A stretch of DNA of 64,000 nt, taken from assembly GCA_032209605.1 (NCBI GenBank), contig JASFXZ010000026.1, forward strand, positions 1,736,001-1,800,000, written 5' to 3'. Numbering within the stretch: position 1 is the stretch's first letter; each line of letters opens with the position of its first letter. The DNA is from Mactromeris polynyma. Its lineage: Eukaryota > Mollusca > Bivalvia > Venerida > Mactridae. The translations under genes and the position numbers were made by a program. Shown here one piece after another: positions 54,001-64,000 of this stretch. The notes beneath the pieces were generated by a model. The model saw only the letters and a list, made by a program, of their open reading frames with translations. It ran no database searches and had not been told where the DNA came from.

Positions 54001-57000
54001 TTCACAGCTTGATGAAAGCCCAGCAACATAACTATATGTTCTACCATCACCCTGAAAAAAATTGAACCAGAACATATATACTTATAAATGAAATACTGTA
54101 AAATATTTTTCATTTGGTGACCATGAAAGAAGTATTTAAATAAGAAGGGATGTCAATATTCGGTCATTTTGCTAGCCAGTTAACCTTTTAATCTTCCAAA
54201 CGGTTAACCGAACATGACACTCGTTTCGTGTTTCATATACTGACGTGTATATTTTTACAATGACAATTAAGTGCAAGGAATGGTGTTCTGTCCAATTAAA
54301 CAAGTAATTTGTAAAAAAATCCTTACTCTTATCACAGTATGCTTGCTTTTTTTACCCACAAGCTGACCTTTAAATGCCATAAACATTTCAGAAAGTATGA
54401 ATTTAATTAAATTTAAGATATTGTACCTGTACTCCAACTGTTTTAATTGGCAGTAATGTCGCTGTTATAGAAATATCACTGCTGAACTTTTCCAGAAATG
54501 ATCTTTCTTCTTCTGAAGAACTTCTTATAATTTTGTATAGTAAATTATGTGGCTGCAAAGGTACAAAAATCACAGCATGACGAGTACTAAAAACACAAAC
54601 AAACCAACGGACGGACGGACGAACGAACAAACAATCAAACTAACAAGATTATATTATAATGGAATCCTAAGTTTGGTTGAAATACTAACATAAATAAAAA
54701 GCATCACTGTATAAACAAGATGACACATTGAGCTTTCAACAGTCAAAGGGCAATAACTAAATAGCAATATTATCAGCGACTACTCTGGTTGATAATGGGA
54801 CAAAGGGGGTCGGCACGTTGAGGAAATTACCTAAAACAGTCACCCAAGTCAAAACCAATGATACCATGTAATATCACTGACAAGGCTTATAACTAAAACA
54901 AAATATTTTCACCCCACGTTCATCTAATTGTCCGTCAGATTTTTAATATTCGTAAATATAAATCTGGTTTAAATCTTATTGTTAAATGGAAGTGTGTTGC
55001 ATAAATAAGTTAAGTCGATGAATAATGAACAGCATGGTATTCCAACATGTCTAAGATTCTTCATGCCAAGGTAAGCTAAACAGGAAAGATACTTACAGTT
55101 TTTGAGGCTTGTGCAAAATCTACAATGAATTTCAGTACTACGGCAGTTTCAGCAAAATCCTTACACATGTAAGGCTCCTCAGCACATATTACTCGAATGG
55201 CAAGTCCAGGACCTGTAAAAATGTCAACAAAATATCAACTTTTACTGAACAGAAATAAAATCGGTCACTATGGTAACATTAATCATTGGTTGCCATGGTA
55301 ACAAGATTCTTAATGAAAAACAAAGTGAGCAGAGTCTGTGAAACACAGCAAAAGCAAAATGCCAATATTGCGACTTGAAAAAGGACACCTGGTAATGTTT
55401 TAATTAGAATATGACCAACTGCAATACATTTTGATATACAGTGGAATCCCTTTGACTCGAACTCGTCGGACTGACAAAATTTGTTTGGGTAAAAGGTAGT
55501 TCTAGTCAACCATGGTTGTGAAATAATTAGCATGCGTGCATAATATGGTACATATGTCTTGTCAATGTGTGTTCAAGTCCATAGTAATGTACATATGTAT
55601 AATGACAATGAATGACCATAAAGCATACAAAATAAAATGTTTTTTATATATTTTATTCAACAACACAACAGAAAACACACGAATGATAAACACGTATAAC
55701 CATACAGAATCAATAGCAGCTATACTCTGGTACTGTAGTATCAAAGTACACAACATAGAAAACTAAATTATACATACACATGACACTTTCATTATCAATT
55801 ATTGCATTAATCAATCTTGAAACAGATGCAAACAAATTTATCAACGCACAATTTTTTTTAGCTCATTCGCCAGCATATCCTATTATGAGAAAATGTATTT
55901 TTTGACCGAAAAGTGTGAATAATAGTGCATTTTATGATCAAGGGACCAAATAATTGGTTCGACAGTTCGAGGCTGGGCAGTTCAAACCCAAAATATAGAT
56001 TATATAGGAAATTCAATTGCGACTACATAATCAGTTCGAGTCAAGGGTGTTCGACGTAACTTGAGTTCCAGCCAACAGGATTCCACTGCATTCACCCTGA
56101 TTCTCCGATTTATGGGATATTTAGCGGCAAGCAGAAGAACTAGTCAGTACAGGTTGGATGTCATGCAAAGGTTGGCAAATATCTCCAAAGAACCCAATCC
56201 AGCACTAAATAGTTACAAACAGTACTCTGATAGACTGTAACAAAACTGTGTCTTACATTTCCAGTACACTATGCCATTATGTCCCACTATGTATTTCCTT
56301 CCATACATGCTTACCTGGGAATGGATGTCTATTCACAAGCTCATTAGGTAATCCTAGATCTCTGCCAATTCCCCTAACTTCGTCTTTGTGGAAATCTTTC
56401 AGTGGCTCAACAACTCTGCCCTGAAACCACACAATATTTTGTAAGTTACTGAATTTTGTTCCAGACTCACACTGGAAGAAGCATAGTAGATCAGTTTATA
56501 TATGAGGGGCAAGGATGCTAGATAAGCCAATCCAACCATATGTCATAAAATTGGCTTAAATATTACTTTCTTTTATATTACAGTCCTTAATGCCATCATT
56601 GCCATGTGTGGAAACAGTGTCAGTCGCTCAATCCCCTGCATGTGAACACGATCATGCAAAGGTCATAACCACACCTCAACATAAGACCCCAGTACTGTTT
56701 TCCTGGTAGTGGACTCATTAGTGATTTAAATACAGTAAAACCAGTTTTCAAGGGTCCAAAGGGTTGTCATATTTTGAGGTGGTCTTATTATTGAGGTGGT
56801 CTTTAAGTGAGGTTTTACTGTAGATAATTGGTCATGACATGGTTATTTTCTTGTCTCAATGGTCAACACTCTAGCAGCTACATATGGTTTATTCAATACA
56901 TTAGGCAGGGATTTCCCAGACAAACTTTTTTCCTGTGTCAATAACGCAATTTTTGGACATAGGACTCGCGTTTACAACTGACAGCGCATCCGCAGAATGT

Positions 57001-60000
57001 TTACAGGATCCTGATTTTAGATACATTCTTTGTGCTTATTGCTGTTCTACAAAAGACTAGCAATCACAGCAAAATATTAGGAATAAGAGTAAAGGATGTA
57101 GTGATTAATTAATGGACAACCCCTATTTATATAAACTGGCTGATTGTTTTCATCAGATTTATAGGGAATTTTGACAGTCAAATTTGGAAAAATATATACT
57201 TTCTGGCATTGGGAATATAGCCGACTAATGGCTTTAAAAACAGCTGGAAAAAAACCTGGACTTACTTGTTTTCTTAATTCCCTGACTAGATCTGTATCGT
57301 TATGGTGTGTTTTTATGGCATCAGCTTTACCACTGGCTAGTATGGAAGCACTTTCTATGAGGTCCGGACGTAACGTCCCTTGACCTAGATAAACATCTTC
57401 TGGACGAAGATTCAGCTCTTCTATTACTTCGTTAGCAACCTGGAATAAGTATAATAGTGTACCACTTAAAGAATGCAATTTCACACAAAAAATGGAACTT
57501 TATTTATGTCACAAAATATGACCAGGACACAAGTGTCTATAATCAATCATGCAAATGGATGTTATCAATGTGCATATTTCTATAGTCAATAAAAGCATTT
57601 TAGCAGTCATTCCCTGATTTCAAAACCAACAAACTTTCACCATTATGTGTCAATACAATCATTAAATTTATCAGATGTCACAATTAAATAGTCTTTAAAA
57701 GTCGCCTTCCATGTGATCTTGGATGTCAGACACGACGCCAGCCCGTGACTCACCATCTCATGATGCTTAACATCTGTGTAAGGATTCAATGGAATACCCA
57801 GTATCACTTTAAGCAAGAGCGAAGTGTTTCATAAGGTCACACAAAGTAACTAACCAATGTACAGCATGATTTCTAAATTACAGTAAAACCTCACCTAAAG
57901 ACCAACTCAATAATAAGAACACCTAAAAATATAGACCCCATTTTTCAAGTTGATTTTCGATGTTTTGCTCTTTATTCAACCTCAATATCAAGACCATCTC
58001 AATATCAAGACCAGTTTTCAGAGGTCCCAAAGGTGGTCTTATTATTGAGATTTTTTCCAGTCTTTCAGAGGCATAAAACCTCACATACCTTCATAAATGT
58101 GTCCCCAATTATCTTCCTTTTTTCTTCAGGATCAACTGTTGTATTAAGTGTGTTTGTTTTTCTTTTTTTGCCCTCATTGCATGCTGTTACATATGTTCGA
58201 CCACTGTAGAACTGGTGAGCTGCTTTTATCACTGAAAAATGAACACAACATACAGCCACCATGTTCCTTCAAAAGGAGATAAATGAGTATTGTCACAAAT
58301 ATTTCTTCTTCTTTTAACTACAACATTCACAGCATATTTACACCAGCAAAACCATTGGTTGAGAGACATCTGTGTGCAAAATAAAACACAGAAGTGAATA
58401 TAAATGGTTTGGAAGTTTTCTCATGTCATTCACAAAAATATTTGCGCACACACAGGCATACACCCTCTATTTACAGCATGCACACATACACAAATTAATT
58501 TTTTGGTTTGTTTTCATTGGATTTTATGCCATTTTTCAACAATTTTTCAGTCAAATACAGCAGCCAGTCGACTTAACCAGTTTCCATGGAATTAATTATC
58601 ACCCAGTACTAACTTGCTTTTCCACAGGCAACTGACAACTTCTCCACATGTGGATGACATGCCTATGGCTAATGTCATGGAAGAACATAACCTGCCCAAA
58701 CCGGAAATCAAGCCCAGATCTTCCAGGCGACAGTCTAGCGCTTTACCAATTGAGCTAGCTAGACAGGCCACTAATAATACTAATCAACATGCCCACTAAC
58801 AACTTCCAAGCCAACACGACATTGCTCATCAGATTAATTCAAACATGATATTTGAAGACATAATGGAATTAAATAAGATGTACACCATTTTTTATTTAGC
58901 AGCACAAACTGATCTAAAACATATTCTCTTTCACCGACAGTAAATTAAAATTCGTCTCCCATAATTTAGTTCAGTGCTAGCCGAGATATGTGCTTATCAA
59001 ACTTCAATCTCCCACCAAAACGGAAGTTATTAAGGAGCCATACTAATTGTAACTATTAAGAATCTGAAGGTAAAAACAGAATATTAACTCACCTTTAACA
59101 TGTAAACCAATTTTATTGAGAGAAGCTTCGACTTGTTCACTTTCATTTTTTCGCATGAAGCCGTTATCTATATGTAGGGCTATCACCTGGTCATCTGGTA
59201 ATGCTTTATGTAATAATGCTGCACACACAGTAGAATCTACTCCACCACTCAGCAGCATCTATAAAACACACAATTGCCGGAGAGGTGTAAAAACTGACCA
59301 ATATCAGAACATTCTATTGAGAGGCGCGTTAAAACCGACCAATATCAGAACATTCTATTGAGAGGCATATAAAAACCGACCAATATCAGAACATTCTATT
59401 GAGAGGCGTGTTAAAACCAACCAATATCAGAACATTCTATTGAGAGGCATATAAAAACCGACCAATATCAGAACATTCTATTGATAGGTACGTAAAAACT
59501 TACCAATATTAGCACATTCTATTGAGAGGCATATAAAAACCGACCAATATCAGAACATTCTATTGAGAGGCATATAAAAACCGACCAATATCAGAACATT
59601 CTATTGAGAGGCATATAAAAACCGACCAATATCAGAACATTCTATTGAGAGGCATATCAAATCTTAGAGGAGTGTCAACACTGATCAATGAGAGTGCACA
59701 AAAGTTTGGACAAGTGTAAGAATTGAACAACTATTACACAATATACAACAAATGAACAGTTCCTTTTAAACACATGGACCATAAAGTAGTCTATTAATTA
59801 GTTCACATCAAGAAATATCTTAAAAAAAGATGGTCGGGGCAATTTGAAGGTTAGGATTTGTTGAGCAACATAAAAGATTGCGGAGATGTTACGATTACTG
59901 TTAACTCCTGATCCTAATTCACCGAAATTCAGTTGATTTCTGTAAGGTAACCTACCCCTAATCGAAAAGTTAACCAATTCGCGTCAATGTTACAAACATT

Positions 60001-63000
60001 GTTCCGTCTAAGAGAAGCTGGTTAAGTGGTTAACGTAAGATTGGATTGGTTTACACAACACTGATATGCAAATAGCAAGTGCCGATAAAGAAAAATATTG
60101 AACAACACCTTCTTACATACCAATATTTTATGATCACCAGCAGTTTGTTTAATATATTCAACGCACTCCATTTCCCTCGACACCATTGTGTACGCAAATT
60201 TGCATCCAGCCGTCGTGAGAAAGTTCTTCATCATTTGTAAACCATTTGTTGTCAAGTCGACTTCGGGATGAAACTGTACACCGTACAATTTCTTTTCTTC
60301 ATTCGAAATACCTGACGAAGACACGGTCAAGATATACGGTATATCAGTAAGAATGTTCAATGACATCATCAACCACTGTATGTCCAATGCAATAATATAC
60401 AGTAAAATCTCACTTTAAGACCACTTCAATATTAAGAACACTATTTCAAAGTCCATTTTCTCTATTCAACCTCAATATTAAGACCAACTCAATAATAAAA
60501 ACAGTTTTCAAGAGTCCTAAGGGTGGTCATATTATTGAGGCTTTACTGTACAAATTAAAAAATAACTGTAAGTCTGTTAGCAAATTGCTAGATTAGCTTC
60601 TCACATTGAGTAACTAGGCCATCCTACTTACTGTGTTGGAAAACAAAGTAGCCAAAGTAACATTAAACACACGCAGACTTCTTTTGTATGATGACCATTA
60701 CTGGGATTTTATAATGCAGACAAGTTAAAATAACAATGAAATATATGTATACACAGAAAATGTCAAGCATAGTAACACAGTGCTCTATCCAAAGATCATA
60801 CCTGCAACTATATCACCAGATTGTGCAATGGCTTTGAAACCATCTGCAACTTTCCCAATACTATCTCCATGAGTCAATAAGACTTCCTGGTCTTTTTCCA
60901 GTCCACTGCAAATAATAAGAAAAACTTCCATAATAAATACACAATATTATTTTTATTGCCAAATACAACAGCTGCATGTTTACATGTCTAAGTAGATACA
61001 TTGTATTAAGAATGTTTCACACAAAGGTGGAACAGTAAACTTGGATTTATTAGTTTCAAGATGTAATTGCATAACTATAATACGAAAGCTGCAGATAATT
61101 CTAGAATGGATTCAAAACAAACAAATGTCGAAAGAACGGTGACTATATAATTTAATAAGCCCGGTGGTTCAATCATAGAGCACTCGCTTTGGGTGCAGTA
61201 CAGGAGGTTGCGGGTTTGAACCCTGGCCGACAGTGACAAAAATCTTTGATATTACAAGACAAGAGCTAGCACTGGTTGACCCAGGTACCAGATTATCATG
61301 ACTGGCTTGAGGTGTCATGTCTTATATGCAACAGTATTACATTTTGGCATCACTATATCTGCTAAAAGGAGACACTGTCTCGGTTTGGTGGAGAATTTGT
61401 TGGTGGGACGTAAAATAACCTCCCGCTGGATGGATAATTTGTAGTGAAAAACCATTTACTTTAGTTGGCTGTGCAACTCAGTAGTATGTTAAGAACAGTC
61501 AGCTGATTGGATAATTTCCACCACTAATTATATTTGACAAGCACAGGAAGGTTATACTAGCTCTTTACAATTAGATAGAAACTTACAATAAATCTAATCA
61601 ACATCTATGATAAGGCCATCCTAAAAAATTGTTTGTGGTTATGCGACCCAGAATTTTAACAGTGGGTAGGTAGTTTTTTTTTAGTTTAGTACTGTAATGG
61701 CTGAAAGACCAGAAAAAATAGAGTCGCTTCAATTTTCATGAGTCGGTTGCATAACTGCAAGCAAATAATATATTAAGGATGGCCTATTACATACTTGAAT
61801 AGAGAACATGCTGTATCAACATTGATATGAAACTGTCCATCTTCTCTCACTTCTTTCTTCTCCACAGTTCCTCCAAATGTTACATTCAACATCTGCAAGA
61901 GTAATCATCCAAAAATATATACAATACTGGTACAGGTCAGGTCTACAATGGCGCTAAAACTATTTAAATTTTAGTAATACAATAAGAAACAAAAGTGAAA
62001 CTTTTTTTGTTGTGGGTGAATTTTGCTGATTTTTAGTCATGTATTTATCGTTCATAAATATGTACCGATAATCCTTTGATGGAAAAATATTAATGATACA
62101 TCTATTGATGACAGCTCCAGTAATAGAAAGTCTTTACCTGCAGACCAAAACATATTCCTAGTACAGGTGTACCTAGATTGAATATATCTGGGTCATACAC
62201 AGGAGCATTCTCATCATTCACCGAGTTTGGACCACCAGATATTATGATCGCCCTGAAAATAAGAATAGAATCAATCAGTGTCTTAAACACAAAGTGGCTT
62301 AAATCTGGTGCACTACCAGAATGTTTGATTAGTTTTTCTGCTTAATGAGAAACAGTCTGGCAAGCTAATCGGAATCACAAATTCAAAGGTGATTACAGAA
62401 AGGTAACTTTCTTCCATATACATTGTATATCAAATAAGGGTATTATTCTACACAGTGGTTTTCTTTTGTGCTACATGTAAAGAGCACACCAGTTTGTTTT
62501 TAAAAAGTGGTTTAAAGATGTATCTGGCTCATCTGAACATGAATGTTTGAATTGGCTTCGTCCAGTATTGTTACATTGGCTAAAACATCTCTAATAAGAA
62601 CATGTAATGTATAACTGATAGAAAATATCTTTCTTTAACATATTACTTATACTAACAGACAAAACTTAAAATAGCCCGATTGTTAAAATAATAAATTTTA
62701 TGATGTACAAACATATTTCGTCAACAAATATGAATCAATGCATTATGAGGTCAGTCTTTGTTAATGCATGTTTATTGATGTTTTAACTATAGGGAATATA
62801 TTTTTCAGGTTTGTTTAGGTAAACAAATTTAAAAAAATGAGCATGATATTACTTTAATATACACTTATAGTACAGAAGAACAATTGCATCACAGATAGAA
62901 ACCGATTCAATTCAGATATGTTTGTTTCTTACTTGTATTTTTTCTCCTTCAGACAAAAAGCTGGCGTATCGAGAGGTAAGAAGTCCGCCTCCACACAAAG

Positions 63001-63024
63001 TTCTCGCACTCGACGATCTATCAC
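50924..63024 (-). CDS. GMPS: GMP synthase (glutamine-hydrolysing), 14 exons, 5'-partial
   Basis: Converts XMP to GMP using ATP and glutamine-derived ammonia, the last step of de novo guanine nucleotide synthesis; cytosolic, also nuclear in animals. Exons 5' to 3': 62933-63024, 62138-62252, 61795-61892, 60802-60905, 60121-60311, 59093-59258, 58089-58231, 57266-57439, 56315-56420, 55097-55212, 54427-54552, 53927-54051, 53115-53418, 50924-51025. They sum to 1962 nt (653 residues plus stop) with consistent phases and GT/AG junctions. The glutaminase domain has Cys65 in LGICFG and His151/Glu153 in FHPE. The ATP pyrophosphatase loop is SGGVDS (204-209), and the C-terminus is KPPGTTEWE. The extra C-terminal segment seen in metazoan GMPS is present. 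Human GMPS is 693 residues, so about 40 N-terminal residues lie beyond 64000. No frameshift or internal stop: an intact gene. Confidence 0.97.
51112..51324. repeat. Foldback repeat in the last GMPS intron
   Basis: Arms 51112-51146 and 51291-51324 are imperfect inverted repeats (CAACCTCT..AAGTGACGTCATTTC against GAAATGACGTCACTT..AGAGGTTG). Between them, 51220-51268 holds two 24 bp tandem units (TAGTGTTTCCTGCTTGCGAA). Probably a decayed MITE. Confidence 0.65.
51651..52554 (-). mobile_element. pogo/Tigger-type DNA element with transposase N-terminus remnant
   Basis: 904 bp. Terminal inverted repeats CAGTGGAACCCCTCTAAACC and GGTTTTGAGGGGTTCCACTG lie between TA dinucleotides (51649-51650, 52555-52556). 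Several internal copies of the GGTTTAGAGGGGT motif lie at both ends. On the minus strand, 51893-51783 encodes 36 residues resembling the start of a CENP-B/Tigger transposase ([20 protein letters not shown]). This is the first part of the helix-turn-helix; the rest of the transposase is missing. Inserted in a GMPS intron. Confidence 0.88.
52723..53054. repeat. 83 bp tandem repeat, four copies
   Basis: TATCAAGTCCAGTATTGCTA recurs at 52723, 52806, 52889 and 52972, an exact 83 bp period, with only a handful of differences. It ends about 60 bp from the GMPS exon at 53115. Confidence 0.95.
53115..53418 (-). CDS. GMPS: GMPS exon: dimerisation domain, largest exon
   Basis: 304 nt, residues 519-620, including [17 protein letters not shown] and [13 protein letters not shown]. 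Two donors are possible; AAAG|GTTGGT (phase 0) is chosen because it alone keeps the last exon in frame. Confidence 0.95.
53927..54051 (-). CDS. GMPS: GMPS exon: GDGRTYSYV segment
   Basis: 125 nt, residues 478-519, including [14 protein letters not shown] and [12 protein letters not shown]. Donor AG|GTGTCT is weaker than the others but the phase is unambiguous. Confidence 0.93.
54427..54552 (-). CDS. GMPS: GMPS exon: [10 protein letters not shown] segment
   Basis: 126 nt, residues 436-477, ending [10 protein letters not shown]. The less conserved first part belongs to the metazoan-specific insertion. Confidence 0.93.
54591..54645. repeat. Degenerate tetranucleotide repeat (GACG/GAAC)
   Basis: ACGGACGGACGGACGAACGA followed by ACAAACAATC: a short microsatellite in a GMPS intron, 40 bp from an exon acceptor. 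Confidence 0.8.
55097..55212 (-). CDS. GMPS: GMPS exon: [12 protein letters not shown] segment
   Basis: 116 nt, residues 397-435, starting [14 protein letters not shown]. Donor ACT|GTAAGT. Confidence 0.94.
55439..56088. mobile_element. pogo/Tigger-like non-autonomous element
   Basis: Starts CAGTGGAATCCCTTTGACTC after TA and ends AACAGGATTCCACTG before CA, so one TA copy has mutated. 650 bp, subterminal TCGAGTC/GACTCGA-type repeats, no transposase seen. The terminal CAGTGGAA is shared with 51651-52554, but the internal sequence differs. Confidence 0.8.
56315..56420 (-). CDS. GMPS: GMPS exon: [11 protein letters not shown] / RHPFPG
   Basis: 106 nt, residues 362-397. Contains [12 protein letters not shown] and RHPFPG, the conserved end of the ATPase domain and XMP-site region. 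Confidence 0.95.
56733..56820. mobile_element. 88 bp internally deleted TA element
   Basis: CAGTAAAACCAG to GTGAGGTTTTACTG with TA on both sides. Same family as 60400-60548; the left subterminal sequence is deleted. Confidence 0.82.
57266..57439 (-). CDS. GMPS: GMPS exon: ATPase domain QGTLRPD motif
   Basis: 174 nt, residues 304-361, including [11 protein letters not shown] and IKTHHNDT. Acceptor TATTCCAG, donor CAA|GTAAGT. Confidence 0.96.
57881..58058. mobile_element. TA element, right end eroded
   Basis: CAGTAAAACCTCACCTAAAG at the left after TA; the right side keeps AGGTGGTCTTATTATTGAG but loses the terminal repeat. It lies within about 30 bp of a GMPS splice donor. Confidence 0.78.
58089..58231 (-). 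CDS. GMPS: GMPS exon: ATPase domain middle
   Basis: 143 nt, residues 256-303, including AAHQFYSG and [13 protein letters not shown]. An inverted-repeat element ends ~30 bp past its donor (AAG|GTATGT). Confidence 0.95.
58691..58768 (-). repeat. tRNA-derived SINE-like head (tRNA-Asp-like)
   Basis: Minus strand: TAGCTCAATTGGTAAAGCG is a good A box and GGGCTTGATTTCC a B-box variant. The anticodon-loop equivalent CTGTCGC would read GTC (Asp), but stems pair imperfectly, so this is not called as a functional tRNA. Confidence 0.6.
59093..59258 (-). CDS. GMPS: GMPS exon: ATP pyrophosphatase P-loop
   Basis: 166 nt, residues 201-256, with the SGGVDST loop and [12 protein letters not shown]. Acceptor TTTTATAG, donor AAG|GTGAGT. 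Confidence 0.97.
59288..59660. repeat. 41 bp minisatellite, about nine copies
   Basis: Unit built around CCAATATCAGAACATTCTAT followed by TGAGAGGCATATAAAAACCG, with copies at 59298, 59339 and onward at a 41 bp period. It begins about 30 bp upstream of the acceptor of the GMPS P-loop exon. Confidence 0.93.
60121..60311 (-). CDS. GMPS: GMPS exon: glutaminase His/Glu
   Basis: 191 nt, residues 137-200, including [15 protein letters not shown] with the other two catalytic-triad residues, then the linker to the ATPase domain. Donor TTG|GTATGT, phase 0. Confidence 0.96.
60400..60548. mobile_element. 149 bp TA element, intact ends
   Basis: CAGTAAAATCTCAC to GAGGCTTTACTG with TA at 60398-60399 and 60549-60550. 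Best-preserved member of the family also at 39127, 44558, 49272, 56733 and 57881. Confidence 0.88.
60802..60905 (-). CDS. GMPS: GMPS exon: LLTHGDS segment
   Basis: 104 nt, residues 102-137, including LLTHGDS and [12 protein letters not shown]. Acceptor TATTTGCAG, donor CAG|GTATGA. Confidence 0.95.
61159..61230 (+). repeat. tRNA-derived SINE-like head
   Basis: GCCCGGTGGTTCAATCATAG gives an A-box-like start and GGTTTGAACCC (61213-61223) a near-perfect B box. A body may continue to about 61440 but has no visible tail or target duplication. Confidence 0.6.
61795..61892 (-). CDS. GMPS: GMPS exon: FGGTV segment
   Basis: 98 nt, residues 70-101 plus part of 102, including [14 protein letters not shown]. 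Acceptor TCTTGCAG, donor AA|GTATGT. Confidence 0.93.
62138..62252 (-). CDS. GMPS: GMPS exon: glutaminase nucleophile
   Basis: 115 nt, residues 32-69, containing IISGGPNSV and the catalytic cysteine in LGICFG. Acceptor TTTTCAG, donor CTGCAG|GTAAAG. Confidence 0.96.
62933..63024 (-). CDS. GMPS: GMPS exon (first in window): glutaminase domain start
   Basis: 92 nt after acceptor TTTTACTCAG, beginning VIDRRVREL, ending at donor AA|GTAAGA (phase 2). Residues 1-31. The preceding motif ending QYGK is not in the window. Confidence 0.93.
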
Positions 63025-63921
63025 CTGAGTAAAAGAGAGAGAATTAGTTGCTTACAAATTATGCCATAATCACGGAATGTTTGAAACAGCAAACCACAAA
63101 AACATGCAAACTGTAAACAAGAATTTAAGCATGTGTAGTGTTTGAAAGTTGTATTTTGATTACGTTGTGGCATTTTCCTCTTTACCATAAATTCAAATCA
63201 CTATAAATAAAATATTGTAAAATCCTGTATAGTTAATTTAAGATTATTGCAAAGAATCCAATTGCTTTTGGTAATGAATGTAATCAACAAACTTTACAAA
63301 TTATTCAAAAGTCATGTTATATTAACAGGGTTCCATTTGACCCTGAAGTTGAACCGTTGAACCCTGGAATTCCCCAACAGCCACATTTTGAACCTCAGGA
63401 TTCGGGCTGATGCAGTGATGGGTAAATTTCTCTCTAAGGTATTATGGCTATAAAATTGTATATTCATTAAAAATATATCAAAATGCAGGACTCTCACGAG
63501 GGGGCGACTCGAGCGAAGTGGTTGCCTAAAATTGTGACACTTCGCCCATTCGCTAGATCAAAGCGAAATTGACTTGGCCGATAATTTTGGCAAAGTAACA
63601 GACGCTGTCATTCAGCAAGTGGTAGGCGGAGCGTTCCGGCAGTCAAAACAATACAATTAGCCATTCAGCTCGCCCGATACAGAGCGGCTTGTATAGACAT
63701 CGTAGAAGAATCATAAAAAAAATATGTAATCCAATTAATTTGACATCAGCCCTTTCGTTTTCGTTACGAATTCAATAAACAGTGAATGCCGGGGACCAGA
63801 AGGAAATATTGACTTTGTCCCAGCTTCGACAATGAAGTGACGCAGAAGTAAACTGAAGCCGTGTAAAAGTTAACAAATTGTAAGTTCACAAGTTTTTGAC
63901 AGCGTTAAGAACAATTAAGTG
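63025..63921. other. GMPS 5' intron, no further exon found
   Basis: No minus-strand sequence here encodes the expected N-terminal motif ending QYGK, so the region is read as intron. 63480-63760 is noticeably richer in CpG than its surroundings, with no feature assigned. Confidence 0.5.
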
Positions 63922-64000
63922 ATGGCGATTAGCACCTTTGAGGATGAATTCAATGAAGATTGTGTCGGGTACTTTACAATATGGATAATGAGTAAAAGGT
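63922..64000 (+). CDS. Possible gene start running off the window
   Basis: ATG at 63922 opens a frame with no stop to the window end (MAISTFEDEFNEDCVGYFTI and onward); a possible splice donor GTAAAA lies near 63991. I recognise no family. It would lie inside or opposite the GMPS 5' region, and 26 codons is short enough to be chance. Confidence 0.2.
   Translation, partial: MAISTFEDEFNEDCVGYFTIWIMSKR

Noticed and set aside
55536..55766. Overlapping plus and minus ORFs at 55.5-55.8 kb
   Set aside because: They lie inside the 55439-56088 non-autonomous element and show no transposase motif.
58691..58768. Functional tRNA-Asp gene
   Set aside because: Acceptor and anticodon stems pair imperfectly and the B box deviates; it fits a SINE head better.
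63182..63192. TATGGTAAAG on the minus strand as the missing GMPS N-terminal exon end (YGK)
   Set aside because: The preceding codons include a stop and do not encode the conserved DAGAQ motif.

Overview
The window is eukaryotic nuclear DNA, most likely from a bivalve mollusc. The evidence is a split gene with GT/AG introns encoding a metazoan-type GMP synthetase, tandem coiled-coil/C-type-lectin genes, tRNA-derived SINE-like heads, many small TA-flanked inverted-repeat elements, and a dispersed repeat of a kind I associate with heterodont bivalve genomes. The species cannot be fixed from the sequence. There are no bacterial operons, ribosome-binding sites or CRISPR arrays.

Positions 1-36690 are one continuous AT-rich satellite array, already in progress at the left edge and entirely in one orientation. 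It is nested at four levels: a degenerate ~84-85 bp half-unit, a ~169 bp monomer, a ~338 bp A/B dimer, and multi-kb higher-order repeats. The higher-order repeats are marked by five copies of a 650 bp non-satellite core. One 825 bp TA-flanked inverted-repeat element sits in the array, which also has a 200-N assembly gap (26645-26844). The many short ORFs here are repeat copies and are not annotated as genes.

Positions 36691-48694 hold a segmental duplication: unit A (36691-~41470), unit B (~42455-47542) and a truncated unit C (47543-48694). Units A and B each end in a single-exon gene for a long coiled coil followed by a C-type lectin domain. Copy A (40168-41322) has lost the secretory 5' end and is frameshifted in a G6 run near its 3' end. 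Copy B (46237-47376) has an intact lectin domain, but its upstream signal-peptide segment carries two in-frame TAA codons. Small transposons and SINE-like heads are scattered among them.

Positions 48695-50923 are intergenic repeats and unassigned sequence. Positions 50924-63024 on the minus strand hold 14 exons of GMP synthetase (GMPS), which I reconstructed exon by exon with consistent phases. They give 653 residues ending at the natural stop; the N-terminal exon(s), about 40 residues, lie beyond position 64000. The introns carry two pogo/Tigger-like elements, one with a CENP-B-type transposase N-terminus, three copies of another inverted-repeat family, minisatellites and SINE-like heads. 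A weak plus-strand ORF start lies at 63922.

GMPS is a housekeeping purine-biosynthesis gene. The lectin pair is probably a lineage-specific innate-recognition or secreted lectin family caught in duplication and decay next to a satellite block.
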